The translations under genes and the position numbers were made by a program. A stretch of 64,000 nucleotides of DNA from positions 359,699,486 through 359,763,485 of the forward strand of contig CM061142.1 of assembly GCA_030789695.1 (NCBI GenBank), in the 5' to 3' direction. The DNA comes from Scilla litardierei. Taxonomy: Eukaryota > Streptophyta > Magnoliopsida > Asparagales > Asparagaceae. A model generated the notes under the pieces. That model saw only the letters and a list, made by a program, of their open reading frames with translations. It ran no database searches and had not been told where the DNA came from. Positions 10,986-21,356 of this stretch are shown here, in pieces (the stretch's first letter is position 1; each line of letters begins with the position of its first letter).

Positions 10986-13079
10986 GTGCCCATCGAGATT
11001 GCGGGCGTGAAGTCGGTGCTGAAGAAATCCGTTGTGGAGATCTTCACGATGTACGTCAGGCAGCCGTATTCGGTTCGTGAACCGGAGCCGCAAGAAAGGG
11101 TGTGTTTTGCGGGCGACCGGGAGGTTGGAGTATACGTATCTTCGTTTGAGCAAGGTTTGCGCTTCCCCCCCATCCGTTCTTGCTGGAAGTGTTGAACTTC
11201 CTGGAACTGCCCCTGTATCGCCTGATGCCCAATGCCATCAGTGCCATTGTGGGGTTCCTAATGCCGTGTGTAAGCAACCAGGTTAGCCCATCCCTGTCTT
11301 TATTTCGCCACTTCTTCTTGGTCAAGAGGTTGGGGTCATGCTACTATCTCTCCGCGAAGAGGACGCATCCGCTCATTAGGGGGTTGCCTGGGAAAATTAA
11401 GTCGTGGCGCAAGCAGTATGTGTTTGTGGAGGTGCCGGAGGATGTGCTGATAAGGTCCGATTGGGCGGAGCTGAATCCCGAGGCGAGAGATGGGGTGGAA
11501 TTGGGGGACGAGGAGAAAGTGGTGGCCCAGATTTTAATGGCCATACCAGCGGAGGGCCGAGATTATCGGATGCTCGCTCGGGCTGAGATGATAACGATGT
11601 ACATATGGCCCGAAGGTACAAAAGATTTTGGTGTTCATGCGCCTGATATGCTTACGCTGAACTTTCTCTCTTTGGCAGGTGGCACAATGAGTCTGTCCCT
11701 CGAGGAAATGATGCGGCGGGCCTCGGAGCAGGTGGGGCGATCGTCGACAAGAGTTGGCCCCAAGAGGTCACGAGCGGAAGGAGGGGCGGGGAGCTCGACT
11801 GGGGTGCCAGCGTCCACGAAGAGGAGGAAGAGGCCGACGAAGTCGTCCGAGCCTGATGCGCCGGGGGAAAGAGGTCCGCCGGACGGTGGAGCCGGGGAGG
11901 GGATGTCGAATCCCGTCATCGACTTGGAGGGCGGTGACGAAGGGTCGATAGGAGGAGGGGGGGAAATGCCCCGAACGAGGCCGACTAGCACCCTGGTACC
12001 TGCAGGGGGGAGGGGGCGTTGGGTAGTGGTCAACCGGGTAGGGCCGAAGCGTCGAGTGTCCCGACCGGGTCCGGAGGATGGGACCCTTGGCCTTATGGTT
12101 GTCCCTTGTTCGGTCTAGAGAGGGCCGCCGACCCCCGCTGTGAGGCCTCATTGGTTAAGTTTAAGGCCAAGAGGACCGATGTCGAGGGCTACCCCGACGG
12201 GGCGCTTCATCGGGCGCCGTACAAAGTAGCAAGTGATGAGTCCGTGTTTGAGGACGGAGGCGTGGCGGCGAGGCTGGCGGAGAAAATTTTCCTGCCCCAC
12301 GATAGGGCGGCGCTGGAAGCGGTGGAGCCTGAGGGGCTGTGCGGGACCGCGGTGATGCACGGCGTCCAGGTATGTTCTGTAAGACGTGCAACGCTTTTCA
12401 GCGGGTTTTATTGAACACCCTAAATGAGTTCACTTTTCTGCATTTCTTTACTCAGATCATCAACTTGATGCTTGGGATGATGAGGCACGTGCCAGCCATA
12501 CACAAGGCCGATGGTGCCGTGGCTAGAGTGGTCGCCGAGCTCGCTGCATTTCGTAAGAGCGCTGGCGAGGACCTGGCGAAGGAGAGGGAGAGGGGCGGCC
12601 GATACGAGGCGGAGGTAGAGCGCCTGAAGACGGTCGTGTCCGATCAGGAGCTGAGGGCGGCCGAGGCTGGAGAGAGAGCGAAGGAGCTGGAGGAGGCCCT
12701 TAGGAGGGAGGAGGCTCGTGCGGAGGACCTAGCGGGGCATGCCAAGGCCGTCGAGGAGGAGTTGGCCCGTAGGGTCGAGGAGTTTCGGACGTATCAGGAG
12801 AAAACTGTCATCCCCGCCCTCGCAAATTCGATGTCCGAGGGCATGGAGAAGGGCCACACGGAGGGATGGGAAGCTTGCTTGGCTCGGATGAAGGAGAAGG
12901 TGGCGGGCCTGGTCCCGCCGGTAGAGCTCGACCTTGACGGGCTCGCCGCATGCATCGACGAGGAGGGGGGGATGGAAACGGAGGGGCGGGCGATGAGCCA
13001 GAGGACGACGGGGCGGTGGGAGATTCCACTGAGGGAGAGGGCGTCGTTACTGGCGGAAGCGCCAAGTAGTTTTGTATAG
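10986..13079 (+). pseudogene. Antisense gene B: damaged duplicate of gene A
   Basis: Exons correspond to 10986-11615, 11679-12369 and 12456-13079, with GT...AG introns of 63 and 86 bp at the same positions as in gene A. Aligning landmarks are VRQPYSVREPEPQE with VRQPYEVRVPGLEE, VGVYVSSFEQGLRF with VGVYVRSFELGLRF, and VFEDGGVAARLAE with VFEDAGVAARLTE. Exon 1 has a one-base shift in a C run near 11167-11172. Exon 2 changes frame again between about 12030 and 12115. No ATG precedes the homologous region in frame. Exon 3 is intact and encodes a Glu/Arg/Ala-rich coiled coil. Either the gene is dead or the homopolymer shifts are sequencing errors. The divergence from gene A is large, so the duplication is older than this insertion. 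Confidence 0.72.
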
Positions 13080-14504
13080 GCTCCCCCCTTTTTTTATTTT
13101 AAAAACGAAAGAAAGTGAAGATATGCCGGGCTCGTCCCCGCATTTTTCTGGGATTTTCTGCCTGTGTGTGTGTGCATAAATTCCCTTCTTAGAGTTACGC
13201 CTTGGTGCGGCCGTTTCTATCCTGGCGTAGGGGGAATCGTGTAAACTCCCTTTATTTCACGTAGCGCGCCCGATAGATTTTACAGCGAGTTAGCCTCCCT
13301 TTTCGCGGGTTGCTCGTGTCTAGGTGTGCCCGAGCTATAACTAGCGGTCAAACGGGAGTAGTCTTTTCATCAGCTATTATTGATAGTTTACTAAAACAGG
13401 ATCGGCCCGTAGGCGTAACATTGAATCGGCCCGTAGGCGTAGCATTGAATCGGCCCGTAGGCGTAACATTGAATCGCTCTAGGTAGGTTGATTTTCTCAT
13501 CGTAGTTGATCGGCCTCTCCCTGGCGTCGTGCCCTTGACAAGGGGCGTGGAGTTGATTCAGAGGGTTCCCCCTCGGCGTAGGGGTGGATGGTCGCGTCGA
13601 AGCCAGGAAGTGGCTTTGGCCCTCGTTCTCAGAATTGGGGGGAGAGGGAGTCCTTGGTGGCTGTTCTATCCAGCGGGGCCTTGTTGCTCCCATCGACTGG
13701 AGTCTCCGTGTGATAGGAACGAAGGGACGCGGTCCGTAGCCCATCTGTGCGTCCTCCTGGCGTAAACGGTCCAGGGGAGGTCGATGAGTGGAAGGGGGGG
13801 TGCTACCGGTGTAAGCGGAGTAGCCTGTTGGGGCACGCCGGCGCTCGGGGACATGTCCCCCTCGGTTGGGGCGACGCGGGCGGCTGCCGGGGTGTCCGGT
13901 GAGGTGATTTGGCAGGTCTGTCCCATCCATCGGGTTGTCTGCCAGCCGCGCCTACGTACGCGGGGCGTCCGTGGAGAGGCATGGTATGCCAGTGGAGCTC
14001 CAGTTCCCATGCCGTAAGTTGTCTAAAGGAAGGAGGGGAGCAGCAGGCTGGGCAACCGTCGTGTAAGGGGAATATCCTGTTGGGGGATCGTTTACTTTGG
14101 CGGTCGGCGAAGCTCATATTTTCCGCGCATTTTTAGGGAGAGGGGGTGGAAAAATGATTAGTCTTTCTCCACATCCTTTCTCTCGCCTTCCTCCCCCCTC
14201 AAGGAAGCTGGGGGGGGGGAATTTATAATGGTGTATTTATGCCCTCATTTCCTCTACATGGAGAGTCGGGGCCGTCTTGGAATTTCGTTCTTTGGGGAGC
14301 GTTCCCGATGGGTGACGTGTGATGTGACTCCTCAGACCCCGTTTTTTGGCAGGCGTGCCATTTGTCCGTGGCGTTCGTCCCGAGTGTCCTTTTGGGTTGG
14401 GCAAGTCATTTCGGGCGTCAGCTTTATGGGGGTCAGGCGTTACTCCTCAGGGATGGCTCCGCGTTGGGGTTGCCTTGATTTGCGGACCCTGATTCGTTTC
14501 CCGA
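13080..14504. other. Gypsy-1 interior without recognised gene; 24-bp repeat x3
   Basis: Three tandem 24-bp units start at 13403, 13427 and 13451 (core CGGCCCGTAGGCGTAACATTGA). Open frames occur on both strands in this GC-rich stretch, but none shows a domain, and overlapping frames argue against real genes. This is roughly where reverse transcriptase and integrase would lie in an autonomous relative; I see no trace of either. Confidence 0.55.
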
Positions 14505-17500
14505 GGTTTGAGGAGAGGGGTGACAGGCCCTTTCAGGGGAGGGAGGGTATTGGTCCGTCGGGCACCCCGCACATGGAGCTCCTGTTTGGGAGGCCAGGCT
14601 CGGTGGACTTGCCCTGGAGGCCTTCTTTGGGGGGGGGGGAACCGAGTACGTAGCTCGGCCCGTGCCCCTCTCCGGTTTGGGTGGCGAGGATTGGTCCTGC
14701 CCCGGAGTCTTTGAGAGGGCGGGTATTGGGCCGTCGCCTCCCCGCGGCCTCTATAGTCGGACGGGTATTGGGTCGTCGCCTACCCCGCATATGGCGCTCC
14801 GGTTTGGGTGGCCAAGCTCAGTGAACTTGCCCCGGAGGTCTTCTTTGGGGGGGAGCGAGTACGCAGCTCTGCCCGTGCCCCTCTCCAGTTTGGGTGGCGA
14901 GGATTGGTCCTGCCCCGGAGTCTTTGAGAGGGCGGGTATTGGGCCATCGCCTCCCCGCAGCCTCTATAGTCGGACGGGTATTGGGCCGTCGCCTACCCCG
15001 CATATGGTGCTCCGGTTTGGGTGGCCAAGCTCAGTGAACTTGCCCCGGAGGTCTTCTTTGGGGGGAGCGAGTACGCAGCTCGGCCCGTGTCCCTCTCCGG
15101 TTTGGGTGGCGAGGATTGGTCCTACCCCGAAGTCTTTGAGAGGGCGGGTATTGGGCCGTCGCCTCCCCGTAGCCTCTATAGTCGGACGGGTATTGGGCAG
15201 TCGCCTCCCCGCAGCCTCTATAGTCGGACGGGTATTGGGCCGTCGCCTACCCCGCATATGGTGCTCCGGTTTGGGTGGCCAAGCTCAGTGAACTTGCCCC
15301 AGAGGTCTTCTTTGGGGGGGATCGAGTACGCAGCTCGGCCCGTGCCCCTCTCCGGTTTGGGTGGCGAGGATTGGTCCTGCCCCGGAGTCTTTGAGAGGGC
15401 GGGTATTGGGCCGTCGCCTCCCCGCAGCCTCTATAGTCGGACGGGTATTAGGTCATCGCCTACCCCGCATATGGCGCTCCGGTTTGGGTGGCCAAGCTCA
15501 GTGAACTTGCCCCGGAGGTCTTCTTTGGGGGGGAGGAGTGAGTACGCAGCTCGGCCCGTGCCCCTCTCTGGTTTGGGTGGCGAGGATTGGTCCTGCCCCG
15601 GAGTCTTTGAGAGGGCGGGTATTGGGCCGTCGCCTCCCCGCAGCCTCTATAGTCGGACGGGTATTGGGCCGTCGCCTACCCCTCATATGGTGCTCCGGTT
15701 TGGGTGGCCAAGCTCAGTGAACTTGCCCCGGAGGTCTTCTTTGGGGGGGGGAGCGAGTACGTAGCTCGGCCCGTGCCCCTCTCCGGTTTGGGTGGCGAGG
15801 ATTGGTCCTGCCCCGGAGTCTTTGAGAGGGCGGGTATTGGGCCGTCGCCTCCCCGCAGCCTCTATAGTCAGACGGGTATTGGGCCGTCGCCTACCCTGCA
15901 TATGGTGCTCCGGTTTGGGTGGCCAAGCTCTGTGAACTTGCCCCGGAGGTCTTCTTTGGGGGGGGAGCGAGTACGCAGCTCGGCCCGTGCCCCTCTCCGG
16001 TTTGGGTGGCGAGGATTGGTCCTGCCCTGGAGTCTTTGAGAGGGCGGGTATTGGGCCGTCGCCTCCCCGCGGCCTCTATAGTCGGACGGGTATTGGGTCG
16101 TCGCCTACCCCGCATATGGCGCTCCGGTTTGGGTGGCCAAGCTCAGTGAACTTGCCCCGGAGGTCTTCTTTGTTGGGGAGCGAGTACGCAGCTCTGCCCG
16201 TGCCCCTCTCCGGTTTGGGTGGCGAGGATTGGTCCTGCCCCGGAGTCTTTGAGAGGGCAGGTATTGGGCCGTCGCCTCCCCGCAGCCTCTATAGTCTGAC
16301 GGGTATTGGGCCGTCGCCTACCCCGCATATGGTGCTCCGGTTTGGGTGGCCAAGCTCAGTGAACTTGCCCCGGAGGTCTTCTTTGGGGGGGGGGGAGCGA
16401 GTACGCAGCTCGGCCCGTGCCCCTCTCCGGTTTGGGTGGCGAGGATTGGTCCTGCCCCGGAGTCTTTGAGAGGGCGGGTATTGGGCCGTCGCCTCCCCGC
16501 AGCCTCTATAGTCGGACGGGTATTGGGCCGTCGCCTACCCCGCTTATGGTGCTCTGGTTTGGGTGGCCAAGCTCAGTGAACTTGCCCCGGAGGTCTTCTT
16601 TGGGGGGGAGCGAGTACGCAGCTCGGCCCGTGCCCCTCTCCGATTTGGGTGGCGAGGATTGGTCCTGCCCCGGAGTCTTTGAGAGGGCTGGTATTGGGCC
16701 GTCGCCTCCCCGCAGCCTCTATAGTCGGACGGGTATTGGGTCATCGCCTACCCCGCATATGGCGCTCTGGTTTGGGTGGCCAAGCTCAGTGAACTTGCCC
16801 CGGAGGTCTTCTTTGGGGGGGGGGAGCGAGTACGCAGCTCGGCCCGTGCCCCTCTTCGGTTTGGGTGGCGAGGATTGGTCCTGCCCCGGAGTCTTTGAGA
16901 GGGCGGGTATTGGGCCGTCGCCTCCCCGCAGCCTCTATAGTCGGACGGGTATTGGGCCGTCGCCTACCCCTCATATGGTGCTCCGGTTTGGGTGGCCAAG
17001 CTCAGTGAACTTGCCCCGGAGGTCTTCTTTGGGGGGGAGCGAGTACGTAGCTCGGCCCGTGCCCCTCTCCGGTTTGGGTGGCGAGGATTGGTCCTGCCCC
17101 GGAGTCTTTGAGAGGGCGGGTATTGGGCCGTCGCCTCCCCGCAGCCTCTATAGTCAGACGGGTATTGGGCCGTCGCCTACCCGCATATGGTGCTCCGGTT
17201 TGGGTGGCCAAGCTCTGTGAACTTGCCCCGGAGGTCTTCTTTGGGGGGGAGCGAGTACGCAGCTCGGCCCGTGCCCTTCTCCGGTTTGGGTGGCGAGGAT
17301 TGGTCCTGCCCCGGAGTCTTTGAGAGGGCGGGTATTGGGTCGTCGCCTCCCCGCAGCCTCTATAGTCGGACGGGTATTGGGCCGTCGCCTACCCCGCATA
17401 TGGTGCTCTGGTTTGGGTGGCCAATCTCAGTGAACTTGCCCCGGAGGTCTTCTTTGGGGGGGGGGGGGAGCGAGTACGCAGCTCGGCCCGTGCCCCTCTC

Positions 17501-18406
17501 CGGTTTGGGTGGCGAGGATTGGACCTGCCCCGGAGTCTTTGAGAGGGCAGGTATTGGGCCGTCGCCTCCCCGCAGCCTCTATAGTCGGACGGGTATTGGG
17601 CCGTCGCCTACCCCGCATATGGCGCTCCGGTTTGGGTGGCCAAGCTCAGTGAACTTGCCCCGGAGGTCTTGTTTGGGGGGGAGCGAGTACGCAGCTTGGC
17701 CCGTGCCCCTCTCCGGTTTCGGTGGCGAGGATTGGTCCTGCCCCGGAGTCTTTGAGAGGGCGGGTATTGGGCCGTCGCCTCCCCGCAGCCTCTATAGTCG
17801 GACGGGTATTGGGCCGTCACCTACCCCGCATATGGTGCTCCGGTTTGGGTGGCCAAGCTCAGTGAACTTGCCCCGGAGGTCTTCTTTGGGGGGGGGGAGC
17901 GAGTACGCAGCTCGGCCCGTGCCCCTCTCCGGTTTGGGTGGCGAGGATTGGTCCTGCCCCGGAGTCTTTGAGAGGGCAGGTATTGGGCCGTCGCCTCCCC
18001 GCAGCCTCTATAGTCGGACGGGTATTGGGCCGTCGCCTACCCCGCATATGGTGCTCCGGTTTGGGTGGCCAAGCTCAGTGAACTTGCCCTGGCGGTCTTC
18101 TTTGGGGGGGGGAGCGATTACGCAGCTCGGCCCGTGCCCCTCTCCGGTTTGGGTGGCGAGGATTGGTCCTGCCCCGGAGTCTTTGAGAGGGCGGGTATTG
18201 GGCCGTCGCCTCCCCGCAGCCTCTATAGTCGGACGGGTATTGGGCCGTCGCCTACCCCGCATATGGTGCTCCGGTTTGGATGGCCAAGCTCAGTGAACTT
18301 GCCCCGGAGGTCTTCTTTGGGGGGGGGGAGCGAGTACGCAGCTCAGCCCGTGCCCCTCTCCGGTTTGGGTGGCGAGGATTGGTCCTGCCCCGGAGTCTTT
18401 GAGAGG
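14505..18406 (-). repeat. Tandem array of ~214-bp unit, about 18 copies
   Basis: Landmark CTTTGGGGGG recurs about every 213-217 bp from 14624 to 18316 (18 times), and GAGTCTTTGAGAGGGC recurs in step. Each unit has an internal short duplication (GGGTATTGGGCCGTCGCCT, twice). One unit near 15180-15225 carries a third copy, about 45 bp longer. Units are mostly 97-99 percent alike by eye, except the first, which is diverged. The G run in each unit varies from about 6 to 12. Open frames run through the array on both strands only because the unit lacks stops; I do not annotate them as genes. The array lies between gag-protease and the antisense genes. Confidence 0.93.
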
Positions 18407-18480
18407 TTTGAACTGAAATTTTCATGCAGAAGAGGCGAAATTCGAACATAAGAAAGGGAACAAGCTATTTCATTCATGAC

Positions 18481-18786
18481 TTACAGTTCCCGGCTATACG
18501 CCGACCGGCGCTCCACGTCCCTTGGAGTGATTAGCCCGTCCTTCTCCGGGGGGGGGGGGGGGGGGGGGCTCGGGGGGGGGGGTGCGTGATCGATCCTGTT
18601 CCCCTTTGCGGTGGCATCGGCTGGAGCTAACTCTGGCTGGTAGGGGTCATAACTCTGCCCGGGGGAGTCGATCTTCAGGTTCGTCTCCGGTTCCTTGTGC
18701 TTGGTCGACCCCACGTAGCAGCTCCTAGACAGCTTCTGGCTTCCCCGTACGATCCCCACCCCTCGGGGGGTTTGGAACTTGACCAT
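18481..18786 (-). pseudogene. Gypsy-1 post-protease remnant after in-frame stop
   Basis: The minus-strand frame of gag-protease continues past a TAG (18787-18789) as MVKFQTPRGVGIVRGSQKLS, a segment that normally follows the protease in Tat-type polyproteins. It reads for about 100 residues through a Pro run encoded by the poly-G tracts at 18548-18592, then stops. No reverse transcriptase follows. The pol deletion point therefore lies between about 18406 and 18650. Confidence 0.7.
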
Positions 18787-21321
18787 CTAGTGGAGAAGGC
18801 TGGGGAGCGCTCCAATGGCCGACATGTAAGGTCGTCCTATGATCCCGTTGTACGCCGACGTAATGTCGACCACAACGAACATCGTCATTCGAGTGACGAC
18901 CTGTGGCTCTTCTCCGAGGGTTATCGGCAAGGTGATTACTCCTATGATGGGGCTCGAGTGACCGGTGAAACCGACGAGGGGTCCGGTACAGGGTCTCAGG
19001 TCCGTCGGCCTTAACCCCATCTTCTCGATTGTGGACATGAACAGGATGTCGCAAGAGCTCCTTGTGTCGATAAGGAGGCGGCTGACGATGGCCGTCCCAA
19101 TCTGGGCCTCGATGACGATGGCGTCGTCGTGGGGCTGCTCGATCCCCTCTAGATCCTCGTCGCTGAAAGTAATGGGAGGGTAGGCCATCCTTCTCCCTCT
19201 CTGGTCCCCTCCAAGACCCGCCGTCATCACTTGTCTCGCATACGCCTTTTTGCTTGACGACGATGCCCCTCCTGAAGATGGCCCGCCGCATATCGTGTTT
19301 ATGCGCATGACGGGTTTCGGGGGGTGAAGCTCTTCCCGCTCGCCGTTTGCAGGAGGGTCTGCCCTCCGTGCCCTTCGGTGGTTTCCATCTTCTCGGTCCG
19401 GTCTCCGGCCTCCGACGAAGTCCCCCAGGTGGCCCGCCTGGATCAACCGCTCGATTTCCCTTTTGAGGGTGAAGCAGTCGTCGGTGTCATGGCCGTGGTC
19501 CCGGTGGTATCGGCAGTATTTCTTAAAATCTCTTCGGGCTGGGTCCGACTTCATTTCTCGGGGTGGCTCCGGCAACAGTCCGGCTCTTGTGGCCGTGGCC
19601 ATCACCTCGATCAGGGGAGCATTGAGTTGTGTGTAATGCGCCTGTAGGGGGCCTTCTTGTCTCGGGACGACTCGAGGGAGCCCTTGGGCCGGAGCAAACT
19701 CGCGCGCCGGGCCAGGTCGATCTTGCGGGCGAGGCCTGAGAGGTTCCCGCCTTGGTCGGGCCAGCTGGTCGCGACCACGGTGCCCCTCTTCTTGCCTCGG
19801 CCGTGGGTGTGACCGGGGTTCGCCTTGGGAGGGTTTCGCCGGGGGGAATAAGGCCTTGGCACCGAGAGTCTCTTCGGCCAACGCGTGCCTTTCCGCCATA
19901 GCAACCAATGCCTCATAGTCGGTTGGCAGATCCCAGAGCAGGGATTTGTGGAGGCTCCGAGTTCGCAACCCCGTTTTGAAGGCCAGCATAAGCACCTCGT
20001 CGCCGCATGTCACCACCGCCCGTCTCTCCTCCTGAAAGCGGCGGAGGTATCTACCCGTTGTCTCTCCCTCCCCTTGGACTATCGTGCTGAGATAGTCTAA
20101 GGGCTTCTTTTTCGTCCGCCCGGCCCGGAACTCTTGGCAGAACTTGTGGGATAGTTCACCAAAGCTCCCGACGGACCTCGCGGGCAAGCCAAAGTACCAG
20201 TCCAACGCGGTGTCCCTCAGGCTTTGGGAGAAATGTCGACATAGGAATGCCTCATCCACGTCCTGCGCCTCCATCGCCCCCCGGTATTGCTGCACATGCG
20301 TGAGGGGGTCGCCTCTCCCATTGTACGTGGCCAAGTGAGGGGGTTTGAACCTTAAGGGCCTTGGGGCGGACGTGATCCATCGTGCAAGTGGCGTGGCCTC
20401 CTCCGGGTAGGTAGGGCGATCTGGCGCATCCCCTCTCCGCCATTCGGGGGTCTGGCTTCGGTCGCGCCTCGGCCGCCGACGGTCCTCCGTCCCCGGGGAG
20501 TAGCCCGACGGTCTTCTAGCGGGGCTCCTTCCCTGAGCCGAGGATTCGACGGGTTGCGGGCTACGGTTCTCCCAGCGCCAGTGCCTCCCGGCCAGCTCTC
20601 CTCGGGCCTCCCTCCTTTCTTGATTCTCCTGAAGGAGCCTTTCGCGCTCGGTGGTGAGGAAGCGTAGTTGTCGACAAACGGCTTCCTCGTGTAGGGTATC
20701 GGAGGGGTGGTGTAGGCGATGCGGGCTACCTCCTCCGGGTGGGGACCTGTTCAGCAATGGGTCCTGCCCGTCCCCGAGCCGCCGGCCCGTCGCCGTCTTG
20801 TCAAGGATTTCTCGGTTGCTCCTGTTCTCTCTCCTTAGCCTCTCGCGCTCGGCGACGATGAGGCGGAGTTGGCGGCGAGCGGCCTCTTCGTCCTGGTAGG
20901 CCCTTCGGGCGGTCTCGGCCGCTTCGTCCAAACGCCTTTGCGCGGCGGCCGCCTCCCCCAGGCACCTCCACCGTCGCGCAACTTCCATCTCCTCTTCCAG
21001 GAGCCTTTGCTGGGCCGCAATCTCCTCAGCGAGCCCCCTGTTCTCCCCCTCCTCCTCGAACTGAGGGTGGAGGTTCCGCCTCACGTTCTGGGGCTCTGAG
21101 GGGCTGGGCAGAGGCTCCGTTCCAGCCGTCTGATAGCCTCCTCTGGCCCGAGTGACAGCCTCGAAGCTTTTCAGGACGGCGTGGGCTGAGGTGTGTTCAG
21201 TTTCGGTGTCCATCCCCAGAAGGGGGTCGGACGCCGGGGTGATTTGTAGAGAGAGTGGTTCCTGACCCACGAGATCTTTGCCGTGGTCAGGGTTCCGCGA
21301 GATCGGCATGGAGTCTAACAT
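18787..21321 (-). CDS. gag: Gypsy-1 gag-protease polyprotein, 844 residues
   Basis: The start ATG (21321) lies 16 bases inside the primer site. Residues ~85-240 form Glu/Arg-rich coiled coils. A Retrotrans_gag (PF03732-type) capsid region follows at about 325-490, with FLCRHFSQSLRDTALDWYFG. Near residue 640 is a CxxH...HxxxxC element (YCRYHRDHGHDTDDC), typical of Tat-lineage nucleocapsids. The C-terminal ~110 residues match a retroviral-type aspartic protease (IVSRLLIDTRSSCDILFM ... GIIGRPYMSAIGALPSLLH). The catalytic motif reads DTR where the family has DTG, so the protease is likely inactive. The frame is otherwise open and long for a young element, so gag may still be made and packaged by a helper. 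Confidence 0.88.
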   Translation of the reverse strand: MLDSMPISRNPDHGKDLVGQEPLSLQITPASDPLLGMDTETEHTSAHAVLKSFEAVTRARGGYQTAGTEPLPSPSEPQNVRRNLHPQFEEEGENRGLAEEIAAQQRLLEEEMEVARRWRCLGEAAAAQRRLDEAAETARRAYQDEEAARRQLRLIVAERERLRRENRSNREILDKTATGRRLGDGQDPLLNRSPPGGGSPHRLHHPSDTLHEEAVCRQLRFLTTERERLLQENQERREARGELAGRHWRWENRSPQPVESSAQGRSPARRPSGYSPGTEDRRRPRRDRSQTPEWRRGDAPDRPTYPEEATPLARWITSAPRPLRFKPPHLATYNGRGDPLTHVQQYRGAMEAQDVDEAFLCRHFSQSLRDTALDWYFGLPARSVGSFGELSHKFCQEFRAGRTKKKPLDYLSTIVQGEGETTGRYLRRFQEERRAVVTCGDEVLMLAFKTGLRTRSLHKSLLWDLPTDYEALVAMAERHALAEETLGAKALFPPAKPSQGEPRSHPRPRQEEGHRGRDQLARPRREPLRPRPQDRPGPAREFAPAQGLPRVVPRQEGPLQAHYTQLNAPLIEVMATATRAGLLPEPPREMKSDPARRDFKKYCRYHRDHGHDTDDCFTLKREIERLIQAGHLGDFVGGRRPDREDGNHRRARRADPPANGEREELHPPKPVMRINTICGGPSSGGASSSSKKAYARQVMTAGLGGDQRGRRMAYPPITFSDEDLEGIEQPHDDAIVIEAQIGTAIVSRLLIDTRSSCDILFMSTIEKMGLRPTDLRPCTGPLVGFTGHSSPIIGVITLPITLGEEPQVVTRMTMFVVVDITSAYNGIIGRPYMSAIGALPSLLH

Positions 21322-21337
21322 GGGTGTGACCCTTCGT

Positions 21338-21355
21338 TCCCACAGACGGTGCCAA
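21338..21355 (-). other. Gypsy-1 primer binding site
   Basis: On the minus strand TTGGCACCGTCTGTGGG begins right after the 5' LTR. The second Gypsy (50555) has TGGCGTAGTCTGTGGG at the same place, so the two share a primer-site context. TGGCRCC suggests a tRNA with a GGYGCCA 3' end, but I do not assign the tRNA. Confidence 0.65.
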
Positions 21356-21356
21356 T

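Noticed and set aside
14505..18406. Long open frames of up to 369 codons on both strands in the tandem array
   Set aside because: They arise because a 214-bp stop-poor unit is repeated. Frames shift from unit to unit with G-run length, and both strands are open at once.
18540..18600. Long poly-G tracts as a special element
   Set aside because: They follow a G-rich repeat family and may be inflated by sequencing or assembly. They encode only a Pro run in a dead polyprotein tail.
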